Source of the DNA: CAVZTX01 sp963778375
GTDB lineage: Bacteria > Chloroflexota > Ktedonobacteria > Ktedonobacterales > Ktedonobacteraceae
NCBI GenBank assembly: GCA_963778375.1
Contig: CAVZTX010000001.1
Span: 124,001-188,000, forward strand
Direction of reading: 5' to 3'
Length of the DNA stretch: 64,000 nucleotides
A model generated the notes under the pieces. It did not search any database. It had not been told where the DNA came from and saw nothing but the letters and a program-made list of their open reading frames with translations. The position numbers and the translations under genes are program-made. Below, piece by piece: positions 9,011 to 17,814 of this stretch (position 1 is the first letter of the stretch; the number at the start of each line of letters is the position of its first letter).

Positions 9011-10043
9011 ATGACTAGGAAGCAGTTCATAGTGACGATGCAACATTTTGAGTATCTTACACGTGGTGGGCAGATTCGACGGATGAGGCGTCTGGCAGAG
9101 AAAGTGCTGGCTACCTATGAACTTGGGAAAGTACATCTCACGCCCTTACAACATTTTTTCAACACGACCTTCCGCGTTGATACGTGTGCCAGGTTGCAGG
9201 AAGCAGAACAGGGAGATCTAGCAGCAGATAAAGGGGAACGGTATGTGATCCGCATCCATCGTCCAGGTTCTCAAAACGTGGCGGCTATTCAGTCAGAGCT
9301 CCTGTGGTTGCAGGCTCTGCGACGTGAGGCGAGTTTGGTTGTGCCAGCGCCAGTGCCAACCCGCGATGGAGTGCTCGTCACGAGCGCATCTACAGCAGGT
9401 GTGCCGGAACCAAGGCAGTGTGTGTTATTCCGTTGGGTTGACGGCCGTTTTCTCCACTCTCAACTCAATACAAAAGAGCTTGAGCGTGTTGGTGCATTTA
9501 TGGCGAAGCTCCACCGGCATGCCGAGAGATTTGTCGTACCGGAAGGCTTCTTTCGCAATCGATGGGATTATGAGGGCTTGCTTTATAAAGCGTTGGGAAC
9601 TGATCTAGAGAAAAGTTGGGCGCATTTGTCACAAGAAGCTCGCAATGTATTGGATACGACTGCTGAGAGGGTTCAGCAAACAATGCAGTTTCTGGGGGAA
9701 AGGCGGGAAGTATTCGGGCTGATTCATGCAGATTTCTACGAGAGAAACTATCTATTCTCCAATGGGGAAGTGCATGCCATCGATTTTGATGGGTGTGGCT
9801 GGGGATATTATCTCTTTGATATGGGTGTTACGTTCTCGAACGTTACTTGCTCGTCCCGATTATCCAGTGTTACGGCAGGCTTTTCTGGATGGGTATAGAC
9901 GAGTTCGACCACTTTCTACGCGCTATGAAGCTTTCATTGATACTTTCATTGCGGCACGACTCATGTGTCATGTTCTTTGGCTTGCTGCTCACATAGATGA
10001 GCCATCTTATGGTACACGCGCGACGCGGCGATATAGAATATGA
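9011..10043 (+). pseudogene. Aminoglycoside phosphotransferase (APH/choline kinase-like) family protein, frameshifted
   Basis: The sequence encodes a protein kinase-like small-molecule kinase. The N-lobe has YVIRIHRPG (the Lys position is replaced by Arg-Ile-His context). The catalytic loop is GLIHADFYERNYLF (His239-x-Asp241, Asn about 246) and the metal loop is HAIDFDGCGWGYYLFD. Frame one then runs into VTFSNVTC and stops at 9898. The expected C-lobe, LLARPDYPVLRQAFLDGYRRV, is in another frame ending at 10043. One indel around 9825-9850 explains this. The catalytic residues are intact but the C-lobe helices would be lost. The substrate is unknown; many such genes in soil bacteria are not resistance genes. 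An ATG at 9038 is an alternative start. Confidence 0.8.
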
Positions 10044-10135
10044 AGGTAGAGGGCAAGCTGAAGCGTTTTTCTACCGACTGGATTTTGTCGCTGAATTACC
10101 CAGTCTTTCAACACAAGGTATTGAGGAGAAAAGAT

Positions 10136-10480
10136 ATGGAAGAACTTACCCAATTGAAGTGTACGGCGTGCCGGGGTGGGGAGCCGACGGTGAGCGATGA
10201 GGAGATGAGCCAGTTGATGCCACAGGTAGCGGGGTGGCAAGTGGTGGAGCGGGAGGGGATTAAGCGGCTGGAGAGGGTGTTTAAGTTCGGGGATTTTGTA
10301 CAGGCGCTGGCTTTTACGAATAGGGTGGGTGAATTGGCTGAGGAGGAGGGGCATCATCCAGCGTTGTTGACGGAGTGGGGCAAGGTGACGGTGACGTGGT
10401 GGACACATAAGATTCGCGGCTTGCATCGCAACGATTTTATTATGGCGGCGAAGACGGATCAGGCGTACTCACGGAAGTGA
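10136..10480 (+). CDS. phhB: 4a-hydroxytetrahydrobiopterin dehydratase (PCD)
   Basis: This 114-residue protein dehydrates 4a-carbinolamine tetrahydropterin. The family signature is present: EEGHHPALLTEWGKVTVTWW with the two histidines, then HKIRGLHRNDFIMAAK. A short N-terminal C-x-x-C-like segment (KCTACRGG) is also seen, as in many bacterial PCDs. The start is set at 10136 because GAGGAG precedes it by 7 bp; a longer frame from 10040 has no binding site and covers the end of the APH gene. No aromatic amino acid hydroxylase is nearby. The last 22 bp overlap the end of the convergent histidine kinase gene. Confidence 0.9.
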   Translation: MEELTQLKCTACRGGEPTVSDEEMSQLMPQVAGWQVVEREGIKRLERVFKFGDFVQALAFTNRVGELAEEEGHHPALLTEWGKVTVTWWTHKIRGLHRNDFIMAAKTDQAYSRK

Positions 10481-12042
10481 GCCATAGGGTCGATGTTTTG
10501 CGGGTTCTGATAGTCTGTTACTTCCTGTGGGGCTAACAGTAGAGTAAACAGGATGGTTGTTCCTTGATTGGGGGTGCTTTCGGCACGAATTGTGCCGCCG
10601 TGGGCGGTGATGATGGCTTTGACAATGGAAAGGCCGAGGCCACTACCAGCGGTTGAGCCGGTACGTGCACGGTCTGCGCGATAAAAGCGCTCAAAGATAT
10701 AAGGGAGATCGGCAGGGTCGATTCCGGTGCCTGTATCGCTTACCCAGACGGTGAGGAAGTGATTTTCCTGTTGCGCTCCAATAGTAATTTTGCCACCGGC
10801 GGGGGTATGGTTGCGGGCATTGTCGAGCAGGTTGAGCAGTACCTGGGTTACGCGGTCGCTGTCGGCAAGCACAAGGGGCGTGGTTGGCGCAATCTCATTA
10901 TGCACAGTTATACCTGCCTGTTCGCATTCGGGTCCGATGACGGCGAGCAGTTCATCAAGCAGTTCGTGCAAATTCAGTGGTGCAAGGTCCAGTTGAATGT
11001 ACCCCGACTCAAGTGAGGTCATACGCTGCATGTCGCTCACCAGGCGACGCAGGCGCTGCACCTCGCGTCCGATCAGGAGAGCTGTCTCCTGGCGAGCTTT
11101 TGGCTCAGAGATCACATCATCGGCAAGCGCTTCGCTAAAGCCCTGGATAGCGGTCAGAGGGGTGACGAGATCATGGGCGATGTTGGCGATCATGTCGCGG
11201 CGCAACTGCTCCTGGCGACGCAATTCCGTGACATCGGCTTCGATTGTGTCAGCCATAGCATTGAAGGTGAGCGCTAATCTTCCTAGCTCATCCTGGGATT
11301 TAGGGGGCGTGACCCGCTCGGCGTAGTTACCGCCTTTCATATGCTCAGCAGCAAGGGTGAGCGACTCTAATGGGCGTGTGAAGCGGCGTGCCAACATCAG
11401 GCTGAAGATGACAACGATTATCGCGATGATAACGCCAGCAATGAGAATGGCCTGATCGACATTTGCCAGGAATTCGTAAGGAGAAAAGCCCTGTGGATAT
11501 TGATTTGGCTGTGCTAGCAGCAATGCGCCAATAACCGGGCCATTAGGCCGACTGATATCATGCAGCGGAACGCTGATATATTGGCCCGCGAACGAAGCGC
11601 CATCGGTTGAAGCCTGCAATGTACCTTTGACTTCCTGTCCCTGAAGTGCTTGTACAAGAGCTTGCTTAAGTGCTGTTGGAAGGTCAGTATCGCTCAGTGA
11701 GAGAAGCGGTGGACGTGATGGGCTATGAACTACTAGATGCGTATCTATGACTACAAAGAGGAATGGTTCATAGGTTCTTAACGTTGGAACATTCGCCCAG
11801 TTGCTGCCTGCTTCATTACTATAGACCTGTTCGATTTGTTGAGAAGCAGTTTCTGCATAGGATTGGAGTTGCTCTTGCTGGACGCTGAAGAAGTAGTTTT
11901 GCACCGCTAGCGAAACAACGATAACGAGCAGAAGGATAGCACCCAATGCTACGCCGAGGTAGCTTAGCACAAGTTTCAGACGTAAATTGAACATAAGGCG
12001 GGGGCGAGTGACCATAAGGCTCGCCCCCAGGTCTTTTTTCAT
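10459..12042 (-). CDS. Sensor histidine kinase (HAMP-HisKA-HATPase)
   Basis: This 527-residue membrane kinase has TM1 at about 23-49, an extracytoplasmic sensor of about 145 residues, and TM2 at about 198-217. A HAMP domain follows (about 218-272), then HisKA with the phosphorylated His290 in NIAHDLVTPL. The ATPase part has N-box NLLDNARNHTP (about 404-414), G1 VSDTGTGIDP (435-443), F-box YIFERFYR and G2 GSGLGLSIVK. The sensor region has no recognised fold. The gene starts with an ATG that overlaps the stop of the response regulator gene (ATGA), so the two are translationally coupled. Its probable regulon member is the divergent HtrA protease, which suggests an envelope-stress signal. That is inference from the shared box described below. 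Confidence 0.93.
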   Translation of the reverse strand: MKKDLGASLMVTRPRLMFNLRLKLVLSYLGVALGAILLLVIVVSLAVQNYFFSVQQEQLQSYAETASQQIEQVYSNEAGSNWANVPTLRTYEPFLFVVIDTHLVVHSPSRPPLLSLSDTDLPTALKQALVQALQGQEVKGTLQASTDGASFAGQYISVPLHDISRPNGPVIGALLLAQPNQYPQGFSPYEFLANVDQAILIAGVIIAIIVVIFSLMLARRFTRPLESLTLAAEHMKGGNYAERVTPPKSQDELGRLALTFNAMADTIEADVTELRRQEQLRRDMIANIAHDLVTPLTAIQGFSEALADDVISEPKARQETALLIGREVQRLRRLVSDMQRMTSLESGYIQLDLAPLNLHELLDELLAVIGPECEQAGITVHNEIAPTTPLVLADSDRVTQVLLNLLDNARNHTPAGGKITIGAQQENHFLTVWVSDTGTGIDPADLPYIFERFYRADRARTGSTAGSGLGLSIVKAIITAHGGTIRAESTPNQGTTILFTLLLAPQEVTDYQNPQNIDPMAHFREYA

Positions 12043-12845
12043 TCCCGTCCCTCTGGATCGAATTTGTAGCCTACGCCCCAGACGGTTTTGATATGATGTG
12101 GAGCATCGGGCACGGCCTCTATCTTCTTACGCAGCGTGCCGACATGCACATCGACGGTGCGACCATCTCCGAGATAGCTGTAACCCCAGACCTGGTCGAG
12201 TAGCGATTCACGAGTAAATACGCGATCGGGTGATTTAGCAAGGGTGACAAGCAAGTCGAACTCTTTGGCCGTTAGAGTGACTTTTTGTCCGTTGACCTCT
12301 ACACGCCGTGCAGGAATGTGAACACGCAGGCCATCGAAATCCAGTTCCTCACCTGTCATCTTGTCCTGGCCAGGGCGACTTACTACTCCTTGAGGTTGCA
12401 CAGCCGAGTCTGTGACACTTCTAACTCCTGAAACAAGGGCTGGCTCCATCTCGTTTTTGTTTTCTCTAGCGTCAGCAGGTGTGGATGAGTGGCTGCGACG
12501 CAGTATGGCTTTTACGCGACTCACGACTTCGCGCGGGCTGAAGGGTTTGACGAGATAGTCGTCAGCTCCTAGTTCGAGGCCTGCTATGCGATCTTCTTCG
12601 CCCTGGCGGGCAGTGAGCATAAGAATGGGCGTATTGGCCCAGGCACGAATGCGACGGCAGACTTCCATACCATCAAGTGCAGGTAACATGAGGTCGAGGA
12701 TCACCAGGTCGGGGTGTTCACGGGCATGAAGTTCTAATCCAGCTACTCCATCGCTGGCTAAGAGCACTGTATAACCTGCTTGCTCCAGGTAGAGGCGGAG
12801 GATTTGTGCAATATTTGCTTCGTCTTCGATGACAAGAATTTTCAT
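12039..12845 (-). CDS. OmpR/PhoB-family response regulator
   Basis: This 268-residue regulator has a receiver domain (acidic pair ED at 7-8, phospho-acceptor Asp51 in LVILDLMLP, switch Thr in LMLTAR, Lys100 in DDYLVKPF) and a winged-helix DNA-binding domain (about 168-265) ending HHIKTVWGVGYKF. The linker between them is unusually long, about 50 polar residues (about 118-165) including GVVSRPGQDK. The start at 12845 gives the normal MKILVIEDE opening; an upstream frame to 12953 adds nonconserved sequence. It is first in an operon with the kinase. A TTACA-N6-TTACA direct repeat 141 bp upstream, on its own strand, could be an autoregulatory site. Confidence 0.94.
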   Translation of the reverse strand: MKILVIEDEANIAQILRLYLEQAGYTVLLASDGVAGLELHAREHPDLVILDLMLPALDGMEVCRRIRAWANTPILMLTARQGEEDRIAGLELGADDYLVKPFSPREVVSRVKAILRRSHSSTPADARENKNEMEPALVSGVRSVTDSAVQPQGVVSRPGQDKMTGEELDFDGLRVHIPARRVEVNGQKVTLTAKEFDLLVTLAKSPDRVFTRESLLDQVWGYSYLGDGRTVDVHVGTLRKKIEAVPDAPHHIKTVWGVGYKFDPEGRE

Positions 12846-12985
12846 AATAATGTATAGACGCTCGGCTGGTTTTGAGTCCGAACACGTTCCTAAAAAGTGT
12901 CTAGCAGTAGGAAGGCCTGTGACCAACCTTCTCCACTGCCTGTATTCTAGCATACTAGTAAAAGGTCAAGAAACTCCCAGGGATT

Positions 12986-13001
12986 TGTAAAGTTTCTGTA
13001 A
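12986..13001 (-). promoter_or_regulatory. TTACA-N6-TTACA box facing the two-component operon
   Basis: Read on the minus strand, TTACA, six bases, TTACA: an 11-bp direct repeat, the spacing expected for an OmpR-family dimer. The same arrangement on the plus strand faces the htrA-like gene. Assignment to this regulator is inference. Confidence 0.5.
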
Positions 13002-13082
13002 GAAGAGAGGGCTGATGCAGTGGTGTGAGTGCGAGGGGATTGGAAGACTCTTCGCAAGCTATGTCGAGGACTGCCAGGATTC

Positions 13083-13098
13083 TTACAATTCTTTTACA
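13083..13098 (+). promoter_or_regulatory. TTACA-N6-TTACA box facing the HtrA gene
   Basis: TTACA at 13083-13087 and 13094-13098 form an 11-bp direct repeat just upstream of a weak -35 element. That is a typical position for an OmpR-type activator site. It mirrors the box at 12986-13001. Confidence 0.55.
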
Positions 13099-13106
13099 TT
13101 TCTGTG

Positions 13107-13135
13107 TTACTTTTCTGAAAATTGAGAGGTATAGT
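13107..13135 (+). promoter_or_regulatory. Candidate activator-dependent promoter of the HtrA gene
   Basis: TTACTT (poor -35) and TATAGT (good -10) are 17 bp apart, about 47 bp before the start codon and directly downstream of the TTACA box. Confidence 0.5.
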
Positions 13136-13181
13136 ATAGGCAGAACAGTGAAATTTTTGAGACATATGGAGGTTTACCACG

Positions 13182-14525
13182 ATGTATGATCCGTATACTG
13201 ATAACGAAACGAAGCCTTATGTAGATAATAAAAACACAGCAGCGTTCCGCTCTACGCAAGAGCAAGTACCATGGTCGAACCCGCCCGCTCCGGACCAATG
13301 GACTGTACCGGCATCCCAAAGCGCGATACATCGGGTTCCTACGGCTCAGCCTGGGACAATATCATCTCCTCCTCCGGCATCACCTTTCCCTCCCGCGCGC
13401 CGTTCGAGTGGATTGCGTACAGGGGCAATCATCGCGCTTACGGTGGTTCTGCTGCTCGTCTTCGGTGTTGGGTTGTTTGCAGGCTGGCAATTTGGAAGGA
13501 CAAGCACTGGCACACTCACACCTAATGTGGGTCAATTGCAGGCGGGAACAAACCCAGCTCCAACCGTGCCCGCGCTTACGGGAAATAATCAAGATGCGGT
13601 ACGCGAGGCGGTGATTGCGAAGGTAAAACCGGCAGTGGTGGAAGTGAACGTGACCCTGAGCAATGGTGCAGGTATTGGCTCAGGAGTGATTATCGACCGT
13701 CGTGGCTACATTGTCACGAATAATCACGTCGTCGATGGTGCGCAGAGCATTAATGTCGTGCTCTATGATGGCACAAAGTTAACGGCGCAATTGGTAGGTA
13801 CCGATCCCGCCGATGACCTGGCCGTGGTGAAGATCAACACATCAAAGAATCTGACGGTGGCAACTCTGACCGATTCATCGAAATTGGAGGTGGGTCAGGA
13901 GGTGCTCGCGATAGGGAATCCACTGGGTATCACTCAGACGGTCACAAACGGCATTATCAGCGCGCTGGGGCGTAGCGTCTCCGAGGGACAAGGGGGAGCT
14001 ACTATTCCTGATGCTATCCAGACGGACGCACCGATCAATCCTGGCAATAGCGGTGGTGCATTGGTAGATATGCAAGGGAACCTGGTTGGTATTCCGACAT
14101 TGACGGCCATTGACCCCGAATTTAATACCCCTGCCAGTGGTGTTGGCTTCGCTATCCCATCGAACCGCGTCAATTTCATCGTGCCGCAAATCATTGCGAA
14201 CGGGACTGTTACGCATACCGGAAGAGCCGAGCTGGGAGTGCAGGTCGCAGATGTTGATCCGACATTGGCTGCACAGGATAACCTTTCTATCGATCATGGC
14301 GCGTTGATTGTAAGCATAGTACCCGGTAGTGCAGCGAGTTCAGCGGGGTTGCAAGCAGGTGATGTCATCGTTCAGATTGGGAACAATACGGTCAATGATG
14401 TGTCCTCTCTGAGTGATGCTTTAGCAACCACGAATCCAGGTGAGACCGTGACGGTACACATTTATCGTGGCTCCCACCAAATGACGATCAATGTGAAGCT
14501 CGGTGAGCTACAAGCTGGGGGCTAA
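13182..14525 (+). CDS. Membrane-anchored S1C serine protease with PDZ domain (HtrA/DegP-like)
   Basis: This 447-residue envelope protease has a Pro/Ser-rich cytoplasmic N-terminus of about 75 residues and one membrane helix at about 81-103. The trypsin-like domain carries the triad His182 (IVTNNHVVDG), Asp212 (DPADDLAVVKI) and Ser290 (INPGNSGGALVD). One PDZ domain (about 345-440) includes GSAASSAGLQAGDVI. It should degrade or refold damaged proteins outside the membrane. It is divergent from the two-component operon, with matching regulatory boxes; this resembles the CiaRH-htrA logic of streptococci, although the boxes differ. GGAGG at 13169 supports the start. A terminator follows at 14551. 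Confidence 0.95.
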   Translation: MYDPYTDNETKPYVDNKNTAAFRSTQEQVPWSNPPAPDQWTVPASQSAIHRVPTAQPGTISSPPPASPFPPARRSSGLRTGAIIALTVVLLLVFGVGLFAGWQFGRTSTGTLTPNVGQLQAGTNPAPTVPALTGNNQDAVREAVIAKVKPAVVEVNVTLSNGAGIGSGVIIDRRGYIVTNNHVVDGAQSINVVLYDGTKLTAQLVGTDPADDLAVVKINTSKNLTVATLTDSSKLEVGQEVLAIGNPLGITQTVTNGIISALGRSVSEGQGGATIPDAIQTDAPINPGNSGGALVDMQGNLVGIPTLTAIDPEFNTPASGVGFAIPSNRVNFIVPQIIANGTVTHTGRAELGVQVADVDPTLAAQDNLSIDHGALIVSIVPGSAASSAGLQAGDVIVQIGNNTVNDVSSLSDALATTNPGETVTVHIYRGSHQMTINVKLGELQAGG

Positions 14526-14550
14526 AAGTGACTTCCCAATTTTGTTAGGG

Positions 14551-14592
14551 ATGGAGTAGTGCGAGCCTGAGGAGTCGCACTACTCCATTTTC
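14551..14592 (+). terminator. Terminator after the HtrA gene
   Basis: A 14-bp perfect stem, ATGGAGTAGTGCGA/TCGCACTACTCCAT (14551-14564 and 14575-14588), with a 10-nt loop and then TTTTCT. Confidence 0.75.
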
Positions 14593-14761
14593 TATGTATT
14601 TTCCACGCTACAAGGTTGTGCGTTTCCCAACGAGGGGTGCCAACTTCATCCGCAGTCATACACCAAAGTGTATCTTGTTTACTCTCACAAGATAGAATAT
14701 ACTGCAACTCAGGTAGCAAGCATATTCAATAATAAAGAAGCGCAAGTGAGAGAGATGAGCC

Positions 14762-15529
14762 ATGTCAGAGCAGGATTACTTGTCCTCAAGGCAAGATTCC
14801 AATTCTCAAGATGAGGTTCCAGTTGAGGAAGAGTACGAGGACGGTGACGAGCAGGTCAAGGAAGAAGAACTAGTCGGCGCGAAAAAGGAGCACATTCCTC
14901 GTTCAAGCTTTTTCTTTGCCTGCCTGTGTTTTCTGATTGCTTTCATCTGCCTAGCTATTCTTGTCAGCAAATACCTGGATTTTCTCTCCTATTTACTCTT
15001 GATCCTTGCTGTAATGGTTTTTGGTGGAGTGGGAATACTGTTTCTACGGCACAACAGTTCGCTGAACCGCCATGCGCGTGAGTGGATGGAAAATGGGAGG
15101 GATGAGGAAGAGCGAGCCTTGCTAGACATACAAGAAGAGGAGATGGGAGAAGGCGCTGACGAAGAAGCAGAGGATGCTTTTGAACGACTGGTTGAGGAGG
15201 CGTTGATATCGATCCCTGTTGAGTTCCAGGAGAGGATGGAAAACGTAATGGTGCTGGTGGAGCGTGAACCATCTCCCGAGGTGTTGCAGCGTATGGGCAC
15301 AAAAGAAGGCTATACACTTTTTGGGTTGTATGAGGGTGTTCCATTAACTACTCAGGGTCATGAAGGAGCTTTGCGGCCAGAGGTGATTACGATTTTCCAG
15401 GGACCGATTGAGCGCTATTGTTATTTGGACCCGGACCGCATTCGCGTGCAGGTAAGGCGCACCGTCCTGCACGAAGTCGCTCACCATTTTGGCATCGATC
15501 ATGATGAGATGCCGATATGGGTGAAGTAG
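14762..15529 (+). CDS. Membrane-anchored minimal zinc metallopeptidase (Zincin_1/MMP_TTHA0227-like)
   Basis: The last third of this 255-residue protein matches the small bacterial metallopeptidase family: AFERLVEEALISIPVEFQ at the domain start and LHEVAHHFGIDHDEM at the end. The HExxHxxGxxH zinc site is at His237, His241 and His247. Typical members are about 110-130 residues and soluble. Here an acidic N-terminus of about 45 residues and two membrane helices (about 50-70 and 77-95) are added, followed by a Glu-rich linker. The catalytic domain probably faces the cytoplasm, but topology is not certain. The substrate is unknown. It follows the HtrA gene after a terminator, so it has its own promoter. 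Confidence 0.85.
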   Translation: MSEQDYLSSRQDSNSQDEVPVEEEYEDGDEQVKEEELVGAKKEHIPRSSFFFACLCFLIAFICLAILVSKYLDFLSYLLLILAVMVFGGVGILFLRHNSSLNRHAREWMENGRDEEERALLDIQEEEMGEGADEEAEDAFERLVEEALISIPVEFQERMENVMVLVEREPSPEVLQRMGTKEGYTLFGLYEGVPLTTQGHEGALRPEVITIFQGPIERYCYLDPDRIRVQVRRTVLHEVAHHFGIDHDEMPIWVK

Positions 15530-15794
15530 GCATTCATCGAGTGAACAAGCAATTTTTGCAACCGGAGGCTCATGCTATGCAAGGAGAGATTTTCGGCCTC
15601 CTATTACAAGTTCTGTACTAAACAGAAGCTTTCTTCTTTTTTGATGCGTGCTATAGAAGTAAAGCAGCAGAGGGTGGCTATGTGGTCATGTTAGCCTTTA
15701 GGTTCACACCTAGCGGAGTGTTCTGACAAACTTTCTTTGCTATTTTTCAGCAGAAGTTTCACCTCTTTGTTCTTAGAAAGAAGGTGTACAGAGT
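15530..15794. other. Gene-free interval
   Basis: 265 bp with one weak hairpin (GGAGGC at 15564 with GCCTCC at 15596) that may end the metallopeptidase transcript. Nothing else is supported. Confidence 0.35.
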
Positions 15795-17813
15795 ATGGCC
15801 AAGGCATCAGCACCCCAGGTACAAAGCGGTCATGAAGAGGCTGGGGCACAGACACTCGGCCCGTTTCTCTGTTGGGCGGTCGTCTTCGCCGATATTGGCA
15901 CCTCTATCTACTATGTCCCAGGCATTCTTTATGGAACGGTGGGAAAACTGGCGGGCTTCTTTGTTTTCCTGACGATGACGGTCTTTATTCTGCTCACACT
16001 CAAATATGTTGAGGTCACGTATCGCTTTCCACAGGGGGGAGGTGTTGTGACCGTGGCGGCAAGAGCACTTAATAGATGGTTTGGGGCGCTGGGAGGGATG
16101 TTTATTCTCGTTGATTACTTCTTGACAGCGGCGATCAGTTGCCTTTCAGGAATGCTGTATCTGAGTGTGGTGCTTCCAGCGCTCGGTCCCCAGACGAAGT
16201 TCCTCGGACTAAGTATCACATTGTTGGTTACGCTTGTTATCCTTGTCCTGCTTGGTATTCTGAATTGGGTAGGAGTCAGTGAAAGCGCCAAGGTGAGTTT
16301 GGTGGGAGCCATTATCGCCTTTGTAAGTGACATTGCTATTCTGGTGACCGTCTTTACCCATATTTCTTTCCCGGAGTTCCTATCGCTTTTCCCCAGGATG
16401 TTTAGTGGGAAGACCTTGACGCCGCTCACTATGCTTGTTGGTTTTGCAGGCTCGTTTCTTGCCTTTTCGGGATTGGAAAGTATTTCGCAACTGTCCCCTG
16501 TTATGAAGTTGCCGCGCAGGACCGTTGGCAAATTTGCGCTTTTCCTGGTTATTTTGACAGTTGGCCTCACCAGCCCCCTTCTTACGATGTTGTCTACCCT
16601 TTTACTGCCCAAAGCGGCAGCAGATCCCGTGCTTTCAAGTCAGATCATTTCACTGCTGGGAGGCCGTTGGGGCGGCATTTTTTTGCAAACGGAGGTGGCC
16701 ATCAGCGCCAGCGCACTATTGGTGTTTGCCAGCAATACAGCGATTATTGGTTCCTATCATGTCTTTCTGGCCCTCTCGCGAATGGAATTCTTCCCCCAGT
16801 TTATTTTGAAGCGCAACGCATTACGCGGTACTCCGCACTACTCCATAGCACTCGCCACTTTTATTCCTATCCTGGTGCTTGTGTTAGTACAAGGAAATAT
16901 CAATATACTTGGAGATATGTATGCTTTTGGTTTGTTGGGTGCGTTCTCCCTCACATGCCTGGGTATGGATATTGTACGTTATCGACAACGCAAGTACAGG
17001 CGCTTGCATGCGTCGCAATCTGCATCGCGTACAAATTCGCACGCTCATCAGGAGCTATCCTCAACAACGGGACCCACGCAAGTAAGTATGCAGAAAACTG
17101 CCCAGGAACACAAGATTGAGGAGGAAGCAGACGAAGAATTGACGGATGAAGAGCGAGCCAATCCCGTTCTGAGGCCCGAGCCTGAAGGACGATGGACGAG
17201 ATCGCTTGTCAATTTCTGGTTGGGCATTCTTACCACTGTGCTGGTCCTGACGGCGTGGTCAACGAATTTGGTTGCAAAACCTCTGGCAACCGCCTTCGGT
17301 GGATCGGTCGCTCTCCTTGGCATGGCGATTGCCTTTATCAATTATAGACTACACAGGCGCAAAGGACGTGTCCCGGTCGTCACAACCGGAGTTGAGAGAG
17401 GTTTCCTTGGCGCTATCCTGGCGGTACTCTCTGCTGGCAGTCGCTACAATGAGGCCATCATCCAGTCGGCAATTACGAATCCTGGCAAGAAACCCGTGGT
17501 TTTCCTGTATTTGGGAAAAAGCACCTCAAAGCGCAAACCAGAGCTATTCAGGTTAATCGAGCCGCATTTGAACGATGAGCAGGCGAGAATTGACCTGGGT
17601 AGAGCGAACTATCTCGCACAGGAGGCGCAGATTGAGCGCGGATTTATCTATCGACATCAAGATCCCGGTGCAATCTATCGTGTCTGGCAAGAGTTGCATC
17701 CCCAGGATACTATCATTGCCGAAGAGCAGATGCCAGAAGTGCAGCAGATCCATGCGAAGCGTATTGATACCGAGTCATCTCATGGCGAAGCGGTGATGCA
17801 TCTCCTCAGCTAA
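15795..17813 (+). CDS. APC-superfamily permease with C-terminal cytoplasmic domain
   Basis: This 672-residue transporter has about 12 membrane helices in residues 20-395 and 465-530. The first helix region, VVFADIGTSIYYVPG, resembles APC amino-acid permeases and also the GDIGTSPLY start of KUP potassium carriers. RFPQGGGVVTVAARAL is the usual second conserved segment. A charged loop (about 400-455) splits the membrane domain. The last 130 residues form a soluble domain with GFLGAILAVLSAGSRYNEAII, reminiscent of universal-stress-like folds. The substrate cannot be named from sequence. AAGAAGG precedes the start by about 10 bp. The next frame begins 2 bp after the stop and is a truncated ABC ATPase, probably a rearrangement junction. 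Confidence 0.82.
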   Translation: MAKASAPQVQSGHEEAGAQTLGPFLCWAVVFADIGTSIYYVPGILYGTVGKLAGFFVFLTMTVFILLTLKYVEVTYRFPQGGGVVTVAARALNRWFGALGGMFILVDYFLTAAISCLSGMLYLSVVLPALGPQTKFLGLSITLLVTLVILVLLGILNWVGVSESAKVSLVGAIIAFVSDIAILVTVFTHISFPEFLSLFPRMFSGKTLTPLTMLVGFAGSFLAFSGLESISQLSPVMKLPRRTVGKFALFLVILTVGLTSPLLTMLSTLLLPKAAADPVLSSQIISLLGGRWGGIFLQTEVAISASALLVFASNTAIIGSYHVFLALSRMEFFPQFILKRNALRGTPHYSIALATFIPILVLVLVQGNINILGDMYAFGLLGAFSLTCLGMDIVRYRQRKYRRLHASQSASRTNSHAHQELSSTTGPTQVSMQKTAQEHKIEEEADEELTDEERANPVLRPEPEGRWTRSLVNFWLGILTTVLVLTAWSTNLVAKPLATAFGGSVALLGMAIAFINYRLHRRKGRVPVVTTGVERGFLGAILAVLSAGSRYNEAIIQSAITNPGKKPVVFLYLGKSTSKRKPELFRLIEPHLNDEQARIDLGRANYLAQEAQIERGFIYRHQDPGAIYRVWQELHPQDTIIAEEQMPEVQQIHAKRIDTESSHGEAVMHLLS

Positions 17814-17814
17814 G

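Noticed and set aside
10007..10426. 139-codon minus frame
   Set aside because: Antisense of the PCD gene and its upstream region.
13875..14297. 140-codon minus frame
   Set aside because: Antisense of the HtrA protease domain.
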